Shown in pieces: positions 39,305 to 48,912 of a DNA stretch of 64,000 nt. Position numbers and translations under genes: made by a program. The number at the start of each line of letters is the position of its first letter. The first letter of the stretch is position 1. Source of the DNA: Anaerolineaceae bacterium. Its GTDB lineage: Bacteria > Chloroflexota > Anaerolineae > Anaerolineales > Anaerolineaceae. The DNA lies in the NCBI GenBank assembly GCA_016841445.1, contig JAENZD010000001.1, forward strand, positions 1,736,001-1,800,000, given 5' to 3'. The notes under the pieces are model-generated. The model saw only the letters and a list, made by a program, of their open reading frames with translations, was not told where the DNA came from and did not search any database.

Positions 39305-40299
39305 TGGGCAACACTTCCGTAGCCATTGCGCTCACCGGTCTCAGTTTTATGATGACCATCATCTGGGGTGAACCGCTGATCCGCTTGCTCAAGACCTGGC
39401 GGATTGGGAAGATCGTCCGGGAAGACGGGCCTGATCAGCACACAGCTAAGATGGGCACCCCAACCATGGGTGGGTTCATGATCTTAATCCCGGTCACCCT
39501 GATAACTGTGCTGTTCAATGCAGTCTCCATTTTCGGCTTTGACCTTCTTGGCCGCTCTGTTCTGCTGCCGCTGCTTGCAATGTGGGCATATGCAATCCTA
39601 GGAATGCTTGATGATTGGGAAGGTATTCGTGGAAAGCGGCGCGGCCTGGGGATGCGCGCCAGGACAAAATTCGCCATCCAGGTACTCTTCGCTATCGCCA
39701 TCGCTTTTGCACTGCGCGATCTCCTGCAGGTTCCCCAGTTACTATGGTTCACCGCTGAAGAAACCATCGTTTTGGGTCCCTGGTACATTCCAATTGCTGT
39801 TTTTATCATCGTTGGAATGTCAAATGCTGTGAATTTTACAGATGGACTGGATGGTTTAGCCGGATTGATCTCTGCAACGGCTTTCGCTGCAGTTGGTTTC
39901 GTCGCTGTGGTCCAGGGGCAGACCTTCCTGGCTCGTTTCTGTTTTTCTTTGGTAGGTGCTTTATTCGGGTTCCTCTGGTTCAATGTTCACCCAGCACGTC
40001 TTTTTATGGGTGATACAGGTTCTCTTGCCCTCGGGTCAACGTTGGGTGTGGTTGCATTGATGACCGGTCAGTGGTTGATCATCCCCTTGATCGCAGTTAT
40101 CCCGGTCAGCGAAGCATTAAGTGTCATTATTCAGGTCGTTTATTTTCGAGCAACAAAAGGAAAACGGTTCTTCAAAATGGCCCCGCTTCATCATCATTTT
40201 GAACTTTCTGGTTGGAGTGAAACGCAGGTTGTCCAGCGTTTTTGGTTGGTTTCCCTGGTTTTCACAATGCTTGGTGTTGCATTGGTTTTAGTGGAGTAA
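39304..40299 (+). CDS. mraY: Phospho-MurNAc-pentapeptide transferase
   Basis: HTAKMGTPTMGGFMIL; NFTDGLDGLAGL; MAPLHHHFELSGWSETQVV. Confidence 0.97.
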   Translation: MGNTSVAIALTGLSFMMTIIWGEPLIRLLKTWRIGKIVREDGPDQHTAKMGTPTMGGFMILIPVTLITVLFNAVSIFGFDLLGRSVLLPLLAMWAYAILGMLDDWEGIRGKRRGLGMRARTKFAIQVLFAIAIAFALRDLLQVPQLLWFTAEETIVLGPWYIPIAVFIIVGMSNAVNFTDGLDGLAGLISATAFAAVGFVAVVQGQTFLARFCFSLVGALFGFLWFNVHPARLFMGDTGSLALGSTLGVVALMTGQWLIIPLIAVIPVSEALSVIIQVVYFRATKGKRFFKMAPLHHHFELSGWSETQVVQRFWLVSLVFTMLGVALVLVE

Positions 40300-41694
40300 A
40301 TGATGTCACGTTGGAATGGTAAAAAAGTGGTTATGATCGGCGCTGCCCGGCAAGGGGTTGCGCTCTCGCGCTTCCTGGCACAGAAGGGGGCTTCTGTGAT
40401 TCTCAATGACCGCCGCCCTATTGAAGCGCTAACAGATGCCCAGGAATCATTATCCGGCACAGGTGTTGAACTCGTCGCAGGATCGCATCCCATTGAAATC
40501 CTGGAAGGCGCAGATCTCGTTTGCCTGTCTGGTGGGATTCCCCAAAACCTTTCGCTGGTCCAGGAAGCTTCCAGGCTGAACATCCCGTTTTCTAACGATT
40601 CCCAAATTTTTCTTGAAGAAGCGCCCTGCACGGTCATCGGGATCACGGGTTCCTCAGGGAAGACGACGACAACAGCGCTGGTTGGTGAAATCGCCCGAAA
40701 ACATTATGAAATCAGGAAGCCTGGTTTCAATGTTTGGGTTGGCGGGAATATTGGCAATCCGCTAATCCAGGATATTGACCAAATGCAAGCGGATGACATA
40801 GCCGTTGTTGAACTCTCCAGCTTCCAGCTGGAAATCATGACACGGTCACCGCAAATTGCAGCCGTCCTCAACCTGACTCCAAACCACCTTGACCGCCATA
40901 AAACGATGTCAAAGTATATAGCGGCAAAAGCCAATATCCTGACTCACCAATCCCCAGGAGATGTTGCCATCTTAAACAGGGACGATATTCTGGTTCGTGA
41001 GCTTTATCCCGAAGTAGTTGGAAGAAGGATCACATTTGGGATCAACCCACCTCATGACAAACAGGATTCCACTTACTACAAACGAGGAAAGCTCTACCTA
41101 CAAGCCAGTGGACAGATCGCAAAGATTCTCAAATCAGAACTGATCAACTTGCGCGGAACCCACAACCTCTATAACGTTCTTGCTGCGGTGGCAATCTCTG
41201 CAGCAGCAAGGTTTTCTTTGCAGGCAATTTATGACGGCATTGTCTCTTTTGAGGGTGTTCCCCACCGGTTAGAGTTCATACGGCAATGGGGCGGTGCGGA
41301 TTGGTACGATGACTCGATCGCCACCTCACCAGAGCGCGCCATGGCAGGGATTGATTCTTTTGAAGAGCCAATTGTTCTGCTCGCAGGTGGCCAGGATAAA
41401 GACCTCCCCTGGGAAGAATTCGGGAAGAAAGTACGCCAAAGGGTGGACCACCTGATTTTATTTGGAGAAGCCGGGGACCTGATTCGAGCTGTTGTTGGTG
41501 AGGTTGGAACAGAGCAGCGTCCATTCACCATAGACCAATCTGAAACGCTTGAGGAAGCAGTAAAAAAAGCCTCAGAACGTGTTGAGCCGGGTGATGTTGT
41601 TCTGTTGTCCCCAGGCGGTACCAGTTTTGACGAGTTTATTGATTTTGAAGAACGTGGAAAGCGATTTAAACAATGGGTCAAGGAACTTTCGTAA
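40300..41694 (+). CDS. murD: UDP-MurNAc-L-alanine--D-glutamate ligase
   Basis: ITGSSGKTTTTALVGEI; ELSSFQLE; LNLTPNHLDRH. Confidence 0.95.
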   Translation: MMSRWNGKKVVMIGAARQGVALSRFLAQKGASVILNDRRPIEALTDAQESLSGTGVELVAGSHPIEILEGADLVCLSGGIPQNLSLVQEASRLNIPFSNDSQIFLEEAPCTVIGITGSSGKTTTTALVGEIARKHYEIRKPGFNVWVGGNIGNPLIQDIDQMQADDIAVVELSSFQLEIMTRSPQIAAVLNLTPNHLDRHKTMSKYIAAKANILTHQSPGDVAILNRDDILVRELYPEVVGRRITFGINPPHDKQDSTYYKRGKLYLQASGQIAKILKSELINLRGTHNLYNVLAAVAISAAARFSLQAIYDGIVSFEGVPHRLEFIRQWGGADWYDDSIATSPERAMAGIDSFEEPIVLLAGGQDKDLPWEEFGKKVRQRVDHLILFGEAGDLIRAVVGEVGTEQRPFTIDQSETLEEAVKKASERVEPGDVVLLSPGGTSFDEFIDFEERGKRFKQWVKELS

Positions 41695-42902
41695 CGAAAT
41701 CAAATACCAGCGGCCGCAAGAGTACGACCTTGCGCCTGCCGTTTGATGTGCCAATGCTGTTGGTTGTGATCATCCTGCTGGTGATCGGTCTTTTGATGGT
41801 TTTCTCAGCCAGCTGGGATCTCTCCATTTTGATGGGAAAGTCGCCGACCTATATTTTCAGCCGCCAGATTTTATGGGTCTTACTTGGCGTCGTGGTCGCA
41901 GTCATAGCCAGTTTCGTTGATTATCATATTTATCAAAAAATTCTTGTCCCAATGTGGCTGGGAACCCTCGGACTTCTTTTCGCAGTCCTGATCGTGAATC
42001 AGACCAGCGGCAGTGATGTCGCCCGGATGCTGGTCGGGAACTCCATTCAGCCTTCAGAACTCGCGAAAGCTGTCATTATTATTTATCTTTCATTCTGGCT
42101 GCACCGCCGAATGGACTCCCTGAATGATGTTCAGATCGCTTACATTCCCCTGGTCATCATCCTGGGCGTGACATTTGGCCTGATCATGCTCCAGCGCGAC
42201 CTCAGTGCAGCACTTACGGTACTGCTGATCGGTGGAATTTTGTTTTTCCTGGCTGGCGGGAACTGGAAAATCATCATGCTGGTGATCGTCTTTGCTATTA
42301 TCGTTGGTTTACCTTTGATCTATATCTACCCTAAAGGCAGAGTCCGCATTGATTCTTACATCACCAGTCTGAACAACCCGCTGGAAAGCAGCTATCATAT
42401 CCAGCGCAGCCTTGAAGCTGTAATTAAGGGCGGCTGGTTCGGTGTTGGTATTGGGCAAGCAGATACCAAATCGACCGGATTACCCCTTGCGCCAACGGAT
42501 ACGATTTTTGCTGTCCTGGCAGAAGAAACGGGTATTTTAGGTGGTGCAGTGATGGTCATTTTATTCTCACTCTTCATCTGGCGCGGATTGGTCATCGCAC
42601 GAAGAGCACCTGACCAGCTTGGTTCACTGCTGGCGTTTGGGTTAACAGCCTGGATCGGTATTGAAGCAATGATGAATATGGCCGTTGTTGTTGGACTGCT
42701 GCCCTTCACAGGTAACGCCTTGCCTTTTATCAGTGCAGGTGGGTCCAGCATGGTTGTAACGTTAACTTCAATTGGCATTATTATGAACATTTCTCGGATG
42801 TCGAATAAAGGAAAATCCACAGAAAGGAGTCCAAATCGTGCGGTTGTTGATCTGCGCGGGCGGAACGGGCGGGGGAGTGTATCCCGCTTTAACCGTTCTT
42901 AA
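41673..42902 (+). CDS. ftsW: FtsW-like SEDS glycosyltransferase
   Basis: Polytopic; VGNSIQPSELAKAVIIIYLS; LPLAPTDTIFAVLAEETGILGG; PFISAGGSSMVVTL. Confidence 0.94.
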   Translation: MGQGTFVTKSNTSGRKSTTLRLPFDVPMLLVVIILLVIGLLMVFSASWDLSILMGKSPTYIFSRQILWVLLGVVVAVIASFVDYHIYQKILVPMWLGTLGLLFAVLIVNQTSGSDVARMLVGNSIQPSELAKAVIIIYLSFWLHRRMDSLNDVQIAYIPLVIILGVTFGLIMLQRDLSAALTVLLIGGILFFLAGGNWKIIMLVIVFAIIVGLPLIYIYPKGRVRIDSYITSLNNPLESSYHIQRSLEAVIKGGWFGVGIGQADTKSTGLPLAPTDTIFAVLAEETGILGGAVMVILFSLFIWRGLVIARRAPDQLGSLLAFGLTAWIGIEAMMNMAVVVGLLPFTGNALPFISAGGSSMVVTLTSIGIIMNISRMSNKGKSTERSPNRAVVDLRGRNGRGSVSRFNRS

Positions 42903-43941
42903 CGCTCTTGATATCGATCGAGATTCCGTGTTATGGGTCGGCGGCCGTGGTGGAATGGAGGAAACATTGGTAACCAGGCTTGAGATTCCATACACTTCTA
43001 TCCCCGCAGCGGGTGTGCACGGCGTGGGTTTGCGAAGCTTGCCTGGCAATATCTGGAAGCTTATCAAGGGATTCTTTGCTTCAAGCAAGATCATAAGGCA
43101 GTTTAGCCCCGATGTGCTGCTGTTCACAGGTGGCTATGTGGCTTTCCCAATGGCGTTGGCTGCAGTTCGAAAACCTTCGGTGCTGTATGTGCCGGATATC
43201 GAACCCGGATTAGCCCTAAAAGCCCTGGCTCGTTTTGCAGATCAAATTGCATTAACAACGCAGACTTCAAAGGAATACTTCCCTAACCCATCGAAACTGA
43301 GCGTGACGGGTTATCCTGTGCGCCCTGAACTCCGAGGATGGTCTCATCAAGAAGCATTGAAGTATTTCAATTTCAACCCTGATTTACCCACTCTGACTGT
43401 GGCTGGCGGCAGTAAAGGGGCACGCTCAATTAATTATGCATTAATCGAAATTCTTCCGAGATTATTGGAAGAGATGCAGGTCATTCACCTGACAGGGCAT
43501 TTGGATTGGGACGTGATCGATGCGAAAACGAAAAACCTTCCAGCAGAAAAAGCCAAACGCTACCAGGCTTTTCCTTATTTGCATAAAATGGGGGCTGCCC
43601 TTGCAGCAGCCGATCTGATCGTTTCGCGTGCGGGAGCATCTGTTTTGGGTGAGTACCCCTTATTTGGGATACCGGCTATCCTCGTGCCGTATCCGCATGC
43701 CTGGCGCTATCAGAAAGTGAATGCAGCTTACCTGGCTTACCATGGTGCTGCAATCATCTTACAGGATGAAGATTTACAGCTGGGTTTATATGATCAAATT
43801 CACAACCTCATTTCTGACCAGGAAAAATTAACCCAAATGAGCCAGGCGATGTCATCCTTGGCTGAACCGGAGGCATCACAAAAAATCGCAAGGTTGATCA
43901 GGGAAGTCGCTGGGGAGCAGGATGGAGGATTACCAGCATGA
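42838..43941 (+). CDS. murG: MurG UDP-GlcNAc transferase (GTG start)
   Basis: MRLLICAGGTGGGVYPALTVLNAL; TVAGGSKGARSINYAL; ADLIVSRAGASVLGEYPLFGIPAILVPYPHAWRYQ; GAAAGGAG RBS. Confidence 0.94.
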   Translation: MRLLICAGGTGGGVYPALTVLNALDIDRDSVLWVGGRGGMEETLVTRLEIPYTSIPAAGVHGVGLRSLPGNIWKLIKGFFASSKIIRQFSPDVLLFTGGYVAFPMALAAVRKPSVLYVPDIEPGLALKALARFADQIALTTQTSKEYFPNPSKLSVTGYPVRPELRGWSHQEALKYFNFNPDLPTLTVAGGSKGARSINYALIEILPRLLEEMQVIHLTGHLDWDVIDAKTKNLPAEKAKRYQAFPYLHKMGAALAAADLIVSRAGASVLGEYPLFGIPAILVPYPHAWRYQKVNAAYLAYHGAAIILQDEDLQLGLYDQIHNLISDQEKLTQMSQAMSSLAEPEASQKIARLIREVAGEQDGGLPA

Positions 43942-44459
43942 TCAGTTTATCTGTTCTCTTCTGGATTTTTGTTCTCATGTTCGCTCTGATTGGCGCGATG
44001 CGCGGCTGGGCAAAAGAACTTTTGGTCACCTCAGGCGTCCTGGTCGCCTTATTCCTGTTAGCCGTTATGGAAACCTTCATTCCATTTTTTAAAGACAGCA
44101 TCCCCGTGCAAACATCTTACTGGGTACGAACTTCCGTGGTGATTGCATTGGCTTTCTTTGGTTACCAAACCCCAAATATTCCCCGCATCATGGAAAGCGG
44201 AAAGTTCATTCGGGAGCGCTTTCAGGATATCCTTTTGGGATTATTTCTCGGCGGTATTAATGGATATATGATCTTTGGCTCGCTCTGGTTTTACCTCATC
44301 GATGCTGATTACCCATTCACTTGGATATCAGCACCGGCAAACCTCAGTGAAAATGTGATGAGCTTGATCAAGATTTTGCCTCCCCAGTATCTCCAGCCGC
44401 CTGTCGTCTATGTGGCAGTCGCGGTCGCATTCGTCTTTATATTGGTGGTGTTCATCTGA
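43938..44459 (+). CDS. Small polytopic membrane protein, CvpA-like, inside dcw cluster
   Basis: Hydrophobic segments; ALIGAMRGWAKELLVTSGVLVALFLL resembles CvpA N-terminus; overlaps murG and abuts murC. Confidence 0.5.
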   Translation: MISLSVLFWIFVLMFALIGAMRGWAKELLVTSGVLVALFLLAVMETFIPFFKDSIPVQTSYWVRTSVVIALAFFGYQTPNIPRIMESGKFIRERFQDILLGLFLGGINGYMIFGSLWFYLIDADYPFTWISAPANLSENVMSLIKILPPQYLQPPVVYVAVAVAFVFILVVFI

Positions 44460-45850
44460 TGAAACATGTTCACTTGATTGGGATTGGCGGTACAGGATTA
44501 TCCGCAATTGCCCGCGTGCTGCTCGAAAGAGGGTACGCCGTCAGCGGCTCTGACCGTGTGGCTTCGCCCTTATTTCTAGCCATCACAGCAGCTGGTGCCC
44601 GCACGTTTCTTGGCCATGCAGCAGAGCAAATCGCTGGTGCGGATATCGTGATCCAATCATCCGCTATCCCGGATGATAATCCTGAAGTGATCGCTGCAAA
44701 AGACCAGGGCATTCCAGTTTTGAAACGATCCGAATTCCTGGAAGAGCTAACGCAAGGTAAGGATACACTGGCGGTGGCTGGCAGTCATGGAAAGACCACA
44801 ACAACCGCGATGCTGGTCTGGATCCTGGAGCAGTTGGGGGTTGAACCCAGCTTCATCGTGGGCAGCGTGGTCAATCAACTCGGATGCAACGCCCGCTCAG
44901 GAACAGGCCCATATTTCGCAATTGAAGCCGATGAATACGACAACATGTTCCTTGGGCTTTCTCCAAAGATCGCTGTAGTCACCAATATCGAGCACGATCA
45001 CCCGGACTGCTTCCCGACCAAGGAAATGTATCGGGAAGCCTTCAAAAAATTTGTCGAACATGTTCGCCCTGATGGTTGTGCTTTATTATGCCATGACGAT
45101 CCTGGCGCGAAGTCACTTGCTGAAGAGTTGAGCAGATCATCTATTCAATTGGTCACCTATGGCGTAACCAAGGGGTCAGACTACCGGGCTGTCATCATCA
45201 ACTTAGAAACAGGTTCGCCTCGCTTCAATTTGCTGTACCGCCAGGATGAAAACAAGAGCATCAACCTTGGCGAGGTCACGCTGAGCCTGGCTGGACGTCA
45301 TAATGTTCTGAACGCGACGGCAGCATTGGCAGTAATCCAGCAATTGGGCTTACCAGTGGACGTTGCGATAGATGCGATCGCCGGTTTCAGTGGGACGGAA
45401 AGGCGTTTCCAGGTCTTGGGTGTGGAAAATGAAATCACGATCATTGACGACTATGGACACCATCCAACTGAGATTGAAGCAACGCTGGAGGCTGCTCGCA
45501 CTGCCTATCCTGATCAAAAAATTTGGGCAGTCTGGCAGCCGCACACTTATTCACGTACGCAAACCTTGGAAAAAGCTTTCATCCAGGCACTGACATTGGC
45601 AGACCAGGTTGTGGTACTGAAGATTTATGCGGCCAGGGAAAAAGACCCTGGCTATTCAGCCAAAACCATCGCTGATGCACTTCCAGAAGGCAAAGCTTTT
45701 TATATGGATAATTTTAATGATGCAGAACAATTCCTGTCTGGAGAACTTTCTGCTGGTGATGTGGCGATATTCTTCTCCGCTGGAGATGCAACCGTTGTCA
45801 GCCATGCCGTTCTCGATTCGCTGGAACTGCAGAAATTGAGGAATGGATAA
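44459..45850 (+). CDS. murC: UDP-MurNAc--L-alanine ligase
   Basis: HLIGIGGTGLSAIARVLLERGYAVSGSD; AGSHGKTTTTAMLVWIL; DDYGHHPTEIEATL. Confidence 0.97.
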   Translation: MKHVHLIGIGGTGLSAIARVLLERGYAVSGSDRVASPLFLAITAAGARTFLGHAAEQIAGADIVIQSSAIPDDNPEVIAAKDQGIPVLKRSEFLEELTQGKDTLAVAGSHGKTTTTAMLVWILEQLGVEPSFIVGSVVNQLGCNARSGTGPYFAIEADEYDNMFLGLSPKIAVVTNIEHDHPDCFPTKEMYREAFKKFVEHVRPDGCALLCHDDPGAKSLAEELSRSSIQLVTYGVTKGSDYRAVIINLETGSPRFNLLYRQDENKSINLGEVTLSLAGRHNVLNATAALAVIQQLGLPVDVAIDAIAGFSGTERRFQVLGVENEITIIDDYGHHPTEIEATLEAARTAYPDQKIWAVWQPHTYSRTQTLEKAFIQALTLADQVVVLKIYAAREKDPGYSAKTIADALPEGKAFYMDNFNDAEQFLSGELSAGDVAIFFSAGDATVVSHAVLDSLELQKLRNG

Positions 45851-46775
45851 ACCCATGACTCAAATTCCGATGGATGATCTCAGGCAAGAATTCGGTTCCC
45901 GGCTGCAGGAAAACATCTGCATGGCAAACTATACAACCGCCCGTGTTGGCGGCAATGCTGCGGGATTGGTTTCAATTCACACAGTTGAAGATTTGGCTGA
46001 TGCCGCAAAAATCCTTTGGGATCTTTCTGTGCCTTTTATCGTTTTAGGGAGCGGTTCAAACATACTGGTCGGTGATAAAGGGCTTGACAAAATTGTGCTC
46101 CATAACCGGGCACATAACCTGAAGATTGATACCAAATCAGACACGCCACAGGTCTTTGCTGAATCAGGTGCAATCCTGGGCACGGTTGCCCGTCAGTCGG
46201 CACTTCGTGGATTGACCGGCTTGGAGTGGGCAGCACCGGTCCCCGGGACTGTAGGTGGTGCAGTTTATGGCAATGCCGGCGCTCATGGCAGTGATATGCA
46301 TGAAAGCCTGAAAATGGCAAAAATCTTGCACAAAACAAGAGGAATCGAAGAATGGCCGGTTGAAAAATTGGCTTATCAATACCGCAGCAGCGTGTTGAAA
46401 CGCGAGAAGATGCCAGTTGTCATCCTCACTGCTGTATTTAATGCCTTAAAATCCACCCGTGAAGATGCCTGGGAGAAGATCAGTGTTAACCAGGCATACC
46501 GCAAGGGCACCCAACCTCCTGGCGCTTCAATGGGCTCCATGTTCAAGAACCCTGTTGGCGATTATGCTGGCAGGTTAATTGAAGCATCAGGACTCAAAGG
46601 CCGTCGGTCTGGAAAAGCGATGATCAGCCCAATCCATGCTAATTTCATCATCAATTTGGGCGGTGCTTCTGCCCAGGATATTTGGACCTTGATGAAAACT
46701 GCTCAGGATTTGGTTAGTGAAAAATTTGGGATCCTGCTGGAACCTGAGATTGAATTGATAGGTGATTTTGATTAA
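45843..46775 (+). CDS. murB: UDP-N-acetylenolpyruvoylglucosamine reductase
   Basis: NYTTARVGGNAAGLV; LGSGSNILVGDKGLD; GAHGSDMHESL; GASMGSMFKNP. Confidence 0.94.
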   Translation: MDKPMTQIPMDDLRQEFGSRLQENICMANYTTARVGGNAAGLVSIHTVEDLADAAKILWDLSVPFIVLGSGSNILVGDKGLDKIVLHNRAHNLKIDTKSDTPQVFAESGAILGTVARQSALRGLTGLEWAAPVPGTVGGAVYGNAGAHGSDMHESLKMAKILHKTRGIEEWPVEKLAYQYRSSVLKREKMPVVILTAVFNALKSTREDAWEKISVNQAYRKGTQPPGASMGSMFKNPVGDYAGRLIEASGLKGRRSGKAMISPIHANFIINLGGASAQDIWTLMKTAQDLVSEKFGILLEPEIELIGDFD

Positions 46776-47878
46776 TGGATAAAAGAATAAAGCTCGGGAT
46801 AATCTATGGCGGACGCTCAGGTGAACATGAGGTTTCATTGATGTCTGCGCGCTCAGTCCTTTCCGTGATTGACCGGACAAAATTTGATGTGGTTGAAATT
46901 GGGATCACACGGCAGGGTGAATGGCTGGTAGGTGAAAACCTTTGGAATATGTTGAAAGAAGAAAAATACCAGGATTTGACAAAAGCAATCCTGATCCCAG
47001 TCCCCCATTCTGCAGGTATTTTTGCTCTGAATGAGGACCAATTAGAACTTTATTCGCCGCTCGATGTCGTTTTCCCTGTCATGCACGGTACTTTCAGCGA
47101 AGATGGCACATTACAGGGTTTATTGGAATTGGCAGATATTGCATATGTCGGGTCAGGTGTTTTAGGTTCTGCAGCCTGCATGGATAAGGGCCTTTTCAAG
47201 CATGTCATGACCGCAAATGACATTCCGACCCTGCCTTATATCGTTCTCAATCGCACTGAGATCGAAGCAGATATCCAAGCATGTCTGGATAAATCTGAAG
47301 CAATAGCCCCCTACCCCCTCTTCACGAAACCCGCCAACCTGGGTTCCTCAGTGGGTATCAGCAAATGCACAAACCGTAGCGACCTATTGGAAGGGTTGAT
47401 GCAGGCAGTACGGTACGACCGGCGTCTGATCGTAGAGCAAGGTATCGATCATGCCCGGGAAATCGAGGTCAGCGTTTTAGGGAATGAAGAACCAATTGCG
47501 TCAGTCCCCGGTGAAGTTGTGCCGAAAGATCTTTTCTACACCTATGAAGAAAAATACATCCACGACACAGCTGAGTTGTTAATCCCGGCTGAATTACCGG
47601 AAAAAACCATCGCTCGCATCCAGGAACTGGCCATCAGGGCTTACAAAAGCACAGATTGTGCTGGTATGGCCAGGGTCGATTTCTTGATCGATAAGGATAC
47701 AGGCGCTTTGTATCTGAATGAAATTAATACCATCCCTGGTTTCACATCGATCAGTATGTATCCCAAACTCTGGGAAGCAAGCGGATTGCCTTATCCGGAA
47801 CTGGTAGAAAAATTAATTGAACTTGCATTAAATAGAAAAATACAGCGTGATAGAACGGAAAGAGAGTTTAGAAGCTAG
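46775..47878 (+). CDS. ddl: D-alanine--D-alanine ligase
   Basis: GIIYGGRSGEHEVSLMSARSV; VMHGTFSEDGTLQGLLELADIAYVGSGVLGSAACMDK; LNEINTIPGFTSISMYP. Confidence 0.97.
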   Translation: MDKRIKLGIIYGGRSGEHEVSLMSARSVLSVIDRTKFDVVEIGITRQGEWLVGENLWNMLKEEKYQDLTKAILIPVPHSAGIFALNEDQLELYSPLDVVFPVMHGTFSEDGTLQGLLELADIAYVGSGVLGSAACMDKGLFKHVMTANDIPTLPYIVLNRTEIEADIQACLDKSEAIAPYPLFTKPANLGSSVGISKCTNRSDLLEGLMQAVRYDRRLIVEQGIDHAREIEVSVLGNEEPIASVPGEVVPKDLFYTYEEKYIHDTAELLIPAELPEKTIARIQELAIRAYKSTDCAGMARVDFLIDKDTGALYLNEINTIPGFTSISMYPKLWEASGLPYPELVEKLIELALNRKIQRDRTEREFRS

Positions 47879-47879
47879 G

Positions 47880-48911
47880 ATGGCAGATCGCCGAACAGAA
47901 TCATTGAACCGGGCAGATAAAGTTAGAGCCCGGAGGCAGCAAAGCCAAAAACAAGTCCCGTCCAGGCCGACAGGAACCAATACGACGCGCAAGCAGCCTA
48001 CCCACCGTGTACCGGTGACCCGCCGCACCTCTCCAACACCCAGGATGGTCAACCGGCAGCAGCGAAAAGTCAATGTTCCGCTCAAGTCAAAGGGTGCTGA
48101 ACTGCAGCTGTCCGCTTTCCCCCGGTTAAAGTTTGGATGGCGCTTGATCTCTGGTGCTCTCTGCTTACTTTCCTTTGCAGTCATTATAAGTTTCATTGGG
48201 TTCAGTGCTTTCGAAGTGAACACGATCGACCTTGAAGGAGCACAAAGGTATTCAGGGACTGTCATTCTCTCACAGACGGATTTACTTGGGAAAGCGATCA
48301 TTGCATTGAAACCGAATGAGATCGAAGAACAGGTTTTGGAGCGCTTTCCAGGATTAGCAAGTGCAGATGTCTCGGTCGGCTTACCTGCATCTGTCACCAT
48401 TAAAGTTGTTGAACGCCAGCCTGTGATCTTATGGCAGCAAGAAGGTAATCCATTGTGGATTGATGAAGAAGGTGTCATGTTCCCAATTATCGGCGAAGCA
48501 GAAGTACAGGCTGAGGTTATCGCCAACAATGACCCGCCAGCTGCTCCTGTATCAGAAGATATAACAGATGAAGAACCTGGTGAATCAAATCCTGAAGAAG
48601 AGAATGAAGCCTTGTTGGCATTATTTAATGAACCTGTTTTTCGACGGACGACACCTGAATTTGTTCAGGGTATGCTCGCCATGATCAATTATGTCCCGGG
48701 GGGCAGTGCCCTCGCTTATGACACGGAATTTGGTTTGGGCTGGCAGGACCCCCAGGGTTGGTTGGTCTATTTTGGCATGGACAGTAATAATATCGAAACA
48801 AAACTACTGGAATACCAGACAATTGTTGCAGCGCTGCAGGAAGATGGCATCATACCTGCATTAATTAGTTTGGAATTTCTGGATGCACCCTTTTATCGAC
48901 TGGAGCAGTGA
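47880..48911 (+). CDS. ftsQ: FtsQ/DivIB-like division protein (POTRA)
   Basis: Basic N-terminus, single TM, VNTIDLEGAQRYSGTVILSQTDLLGKAIIALKPNEIEEQVLERFPGLASADVSVGLPASVTIKVVERQPVILW; start refined to ATG 47880. Confidence 0.85.
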   Translation: MADRRTESLNRADKVRARRQQSQKQVPSRPTGTNTTRKQPTHRVPVTRRTSPTPRMVNRQQRKVNVPLKSKGAELQLSAFPRLKFGWRLISGALCLLSFAVIISFIGFSAFEVNTIDLEGAQRYSGTVILSQTDLLGKAIIALKPNEIEEQVLERFPGLASADVSVGLPASVTIKVVERQPVILWQQEGNPLWIDEEGVMFPIIGEAEVQAEVIANNDPPAAPVSEDITDEEPGESNPEEENEALLALFNEPVFRRTTPEFVQGMLAMINYVPGGSALAYDTEFGLGWQDPQGWLVYFGMDSNNIETKLLEYQTIVAALQEDGIIPALISLEFLDAPFYRLEQ

Positions 48912-48912
48912 T

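Noticed and set aside
39435-39983. 182-aa minus-strand ORF antisense to mraY
   Set aside because: mraY is unambiguous; the opposite frame is compositional.
47828-48529. 233-aa minus-strand ORF antisense to ddl end and ftsQ
   Set aside because: Shadow of a well-supported essential gene in a co-oriented operon; no motif or RBS.
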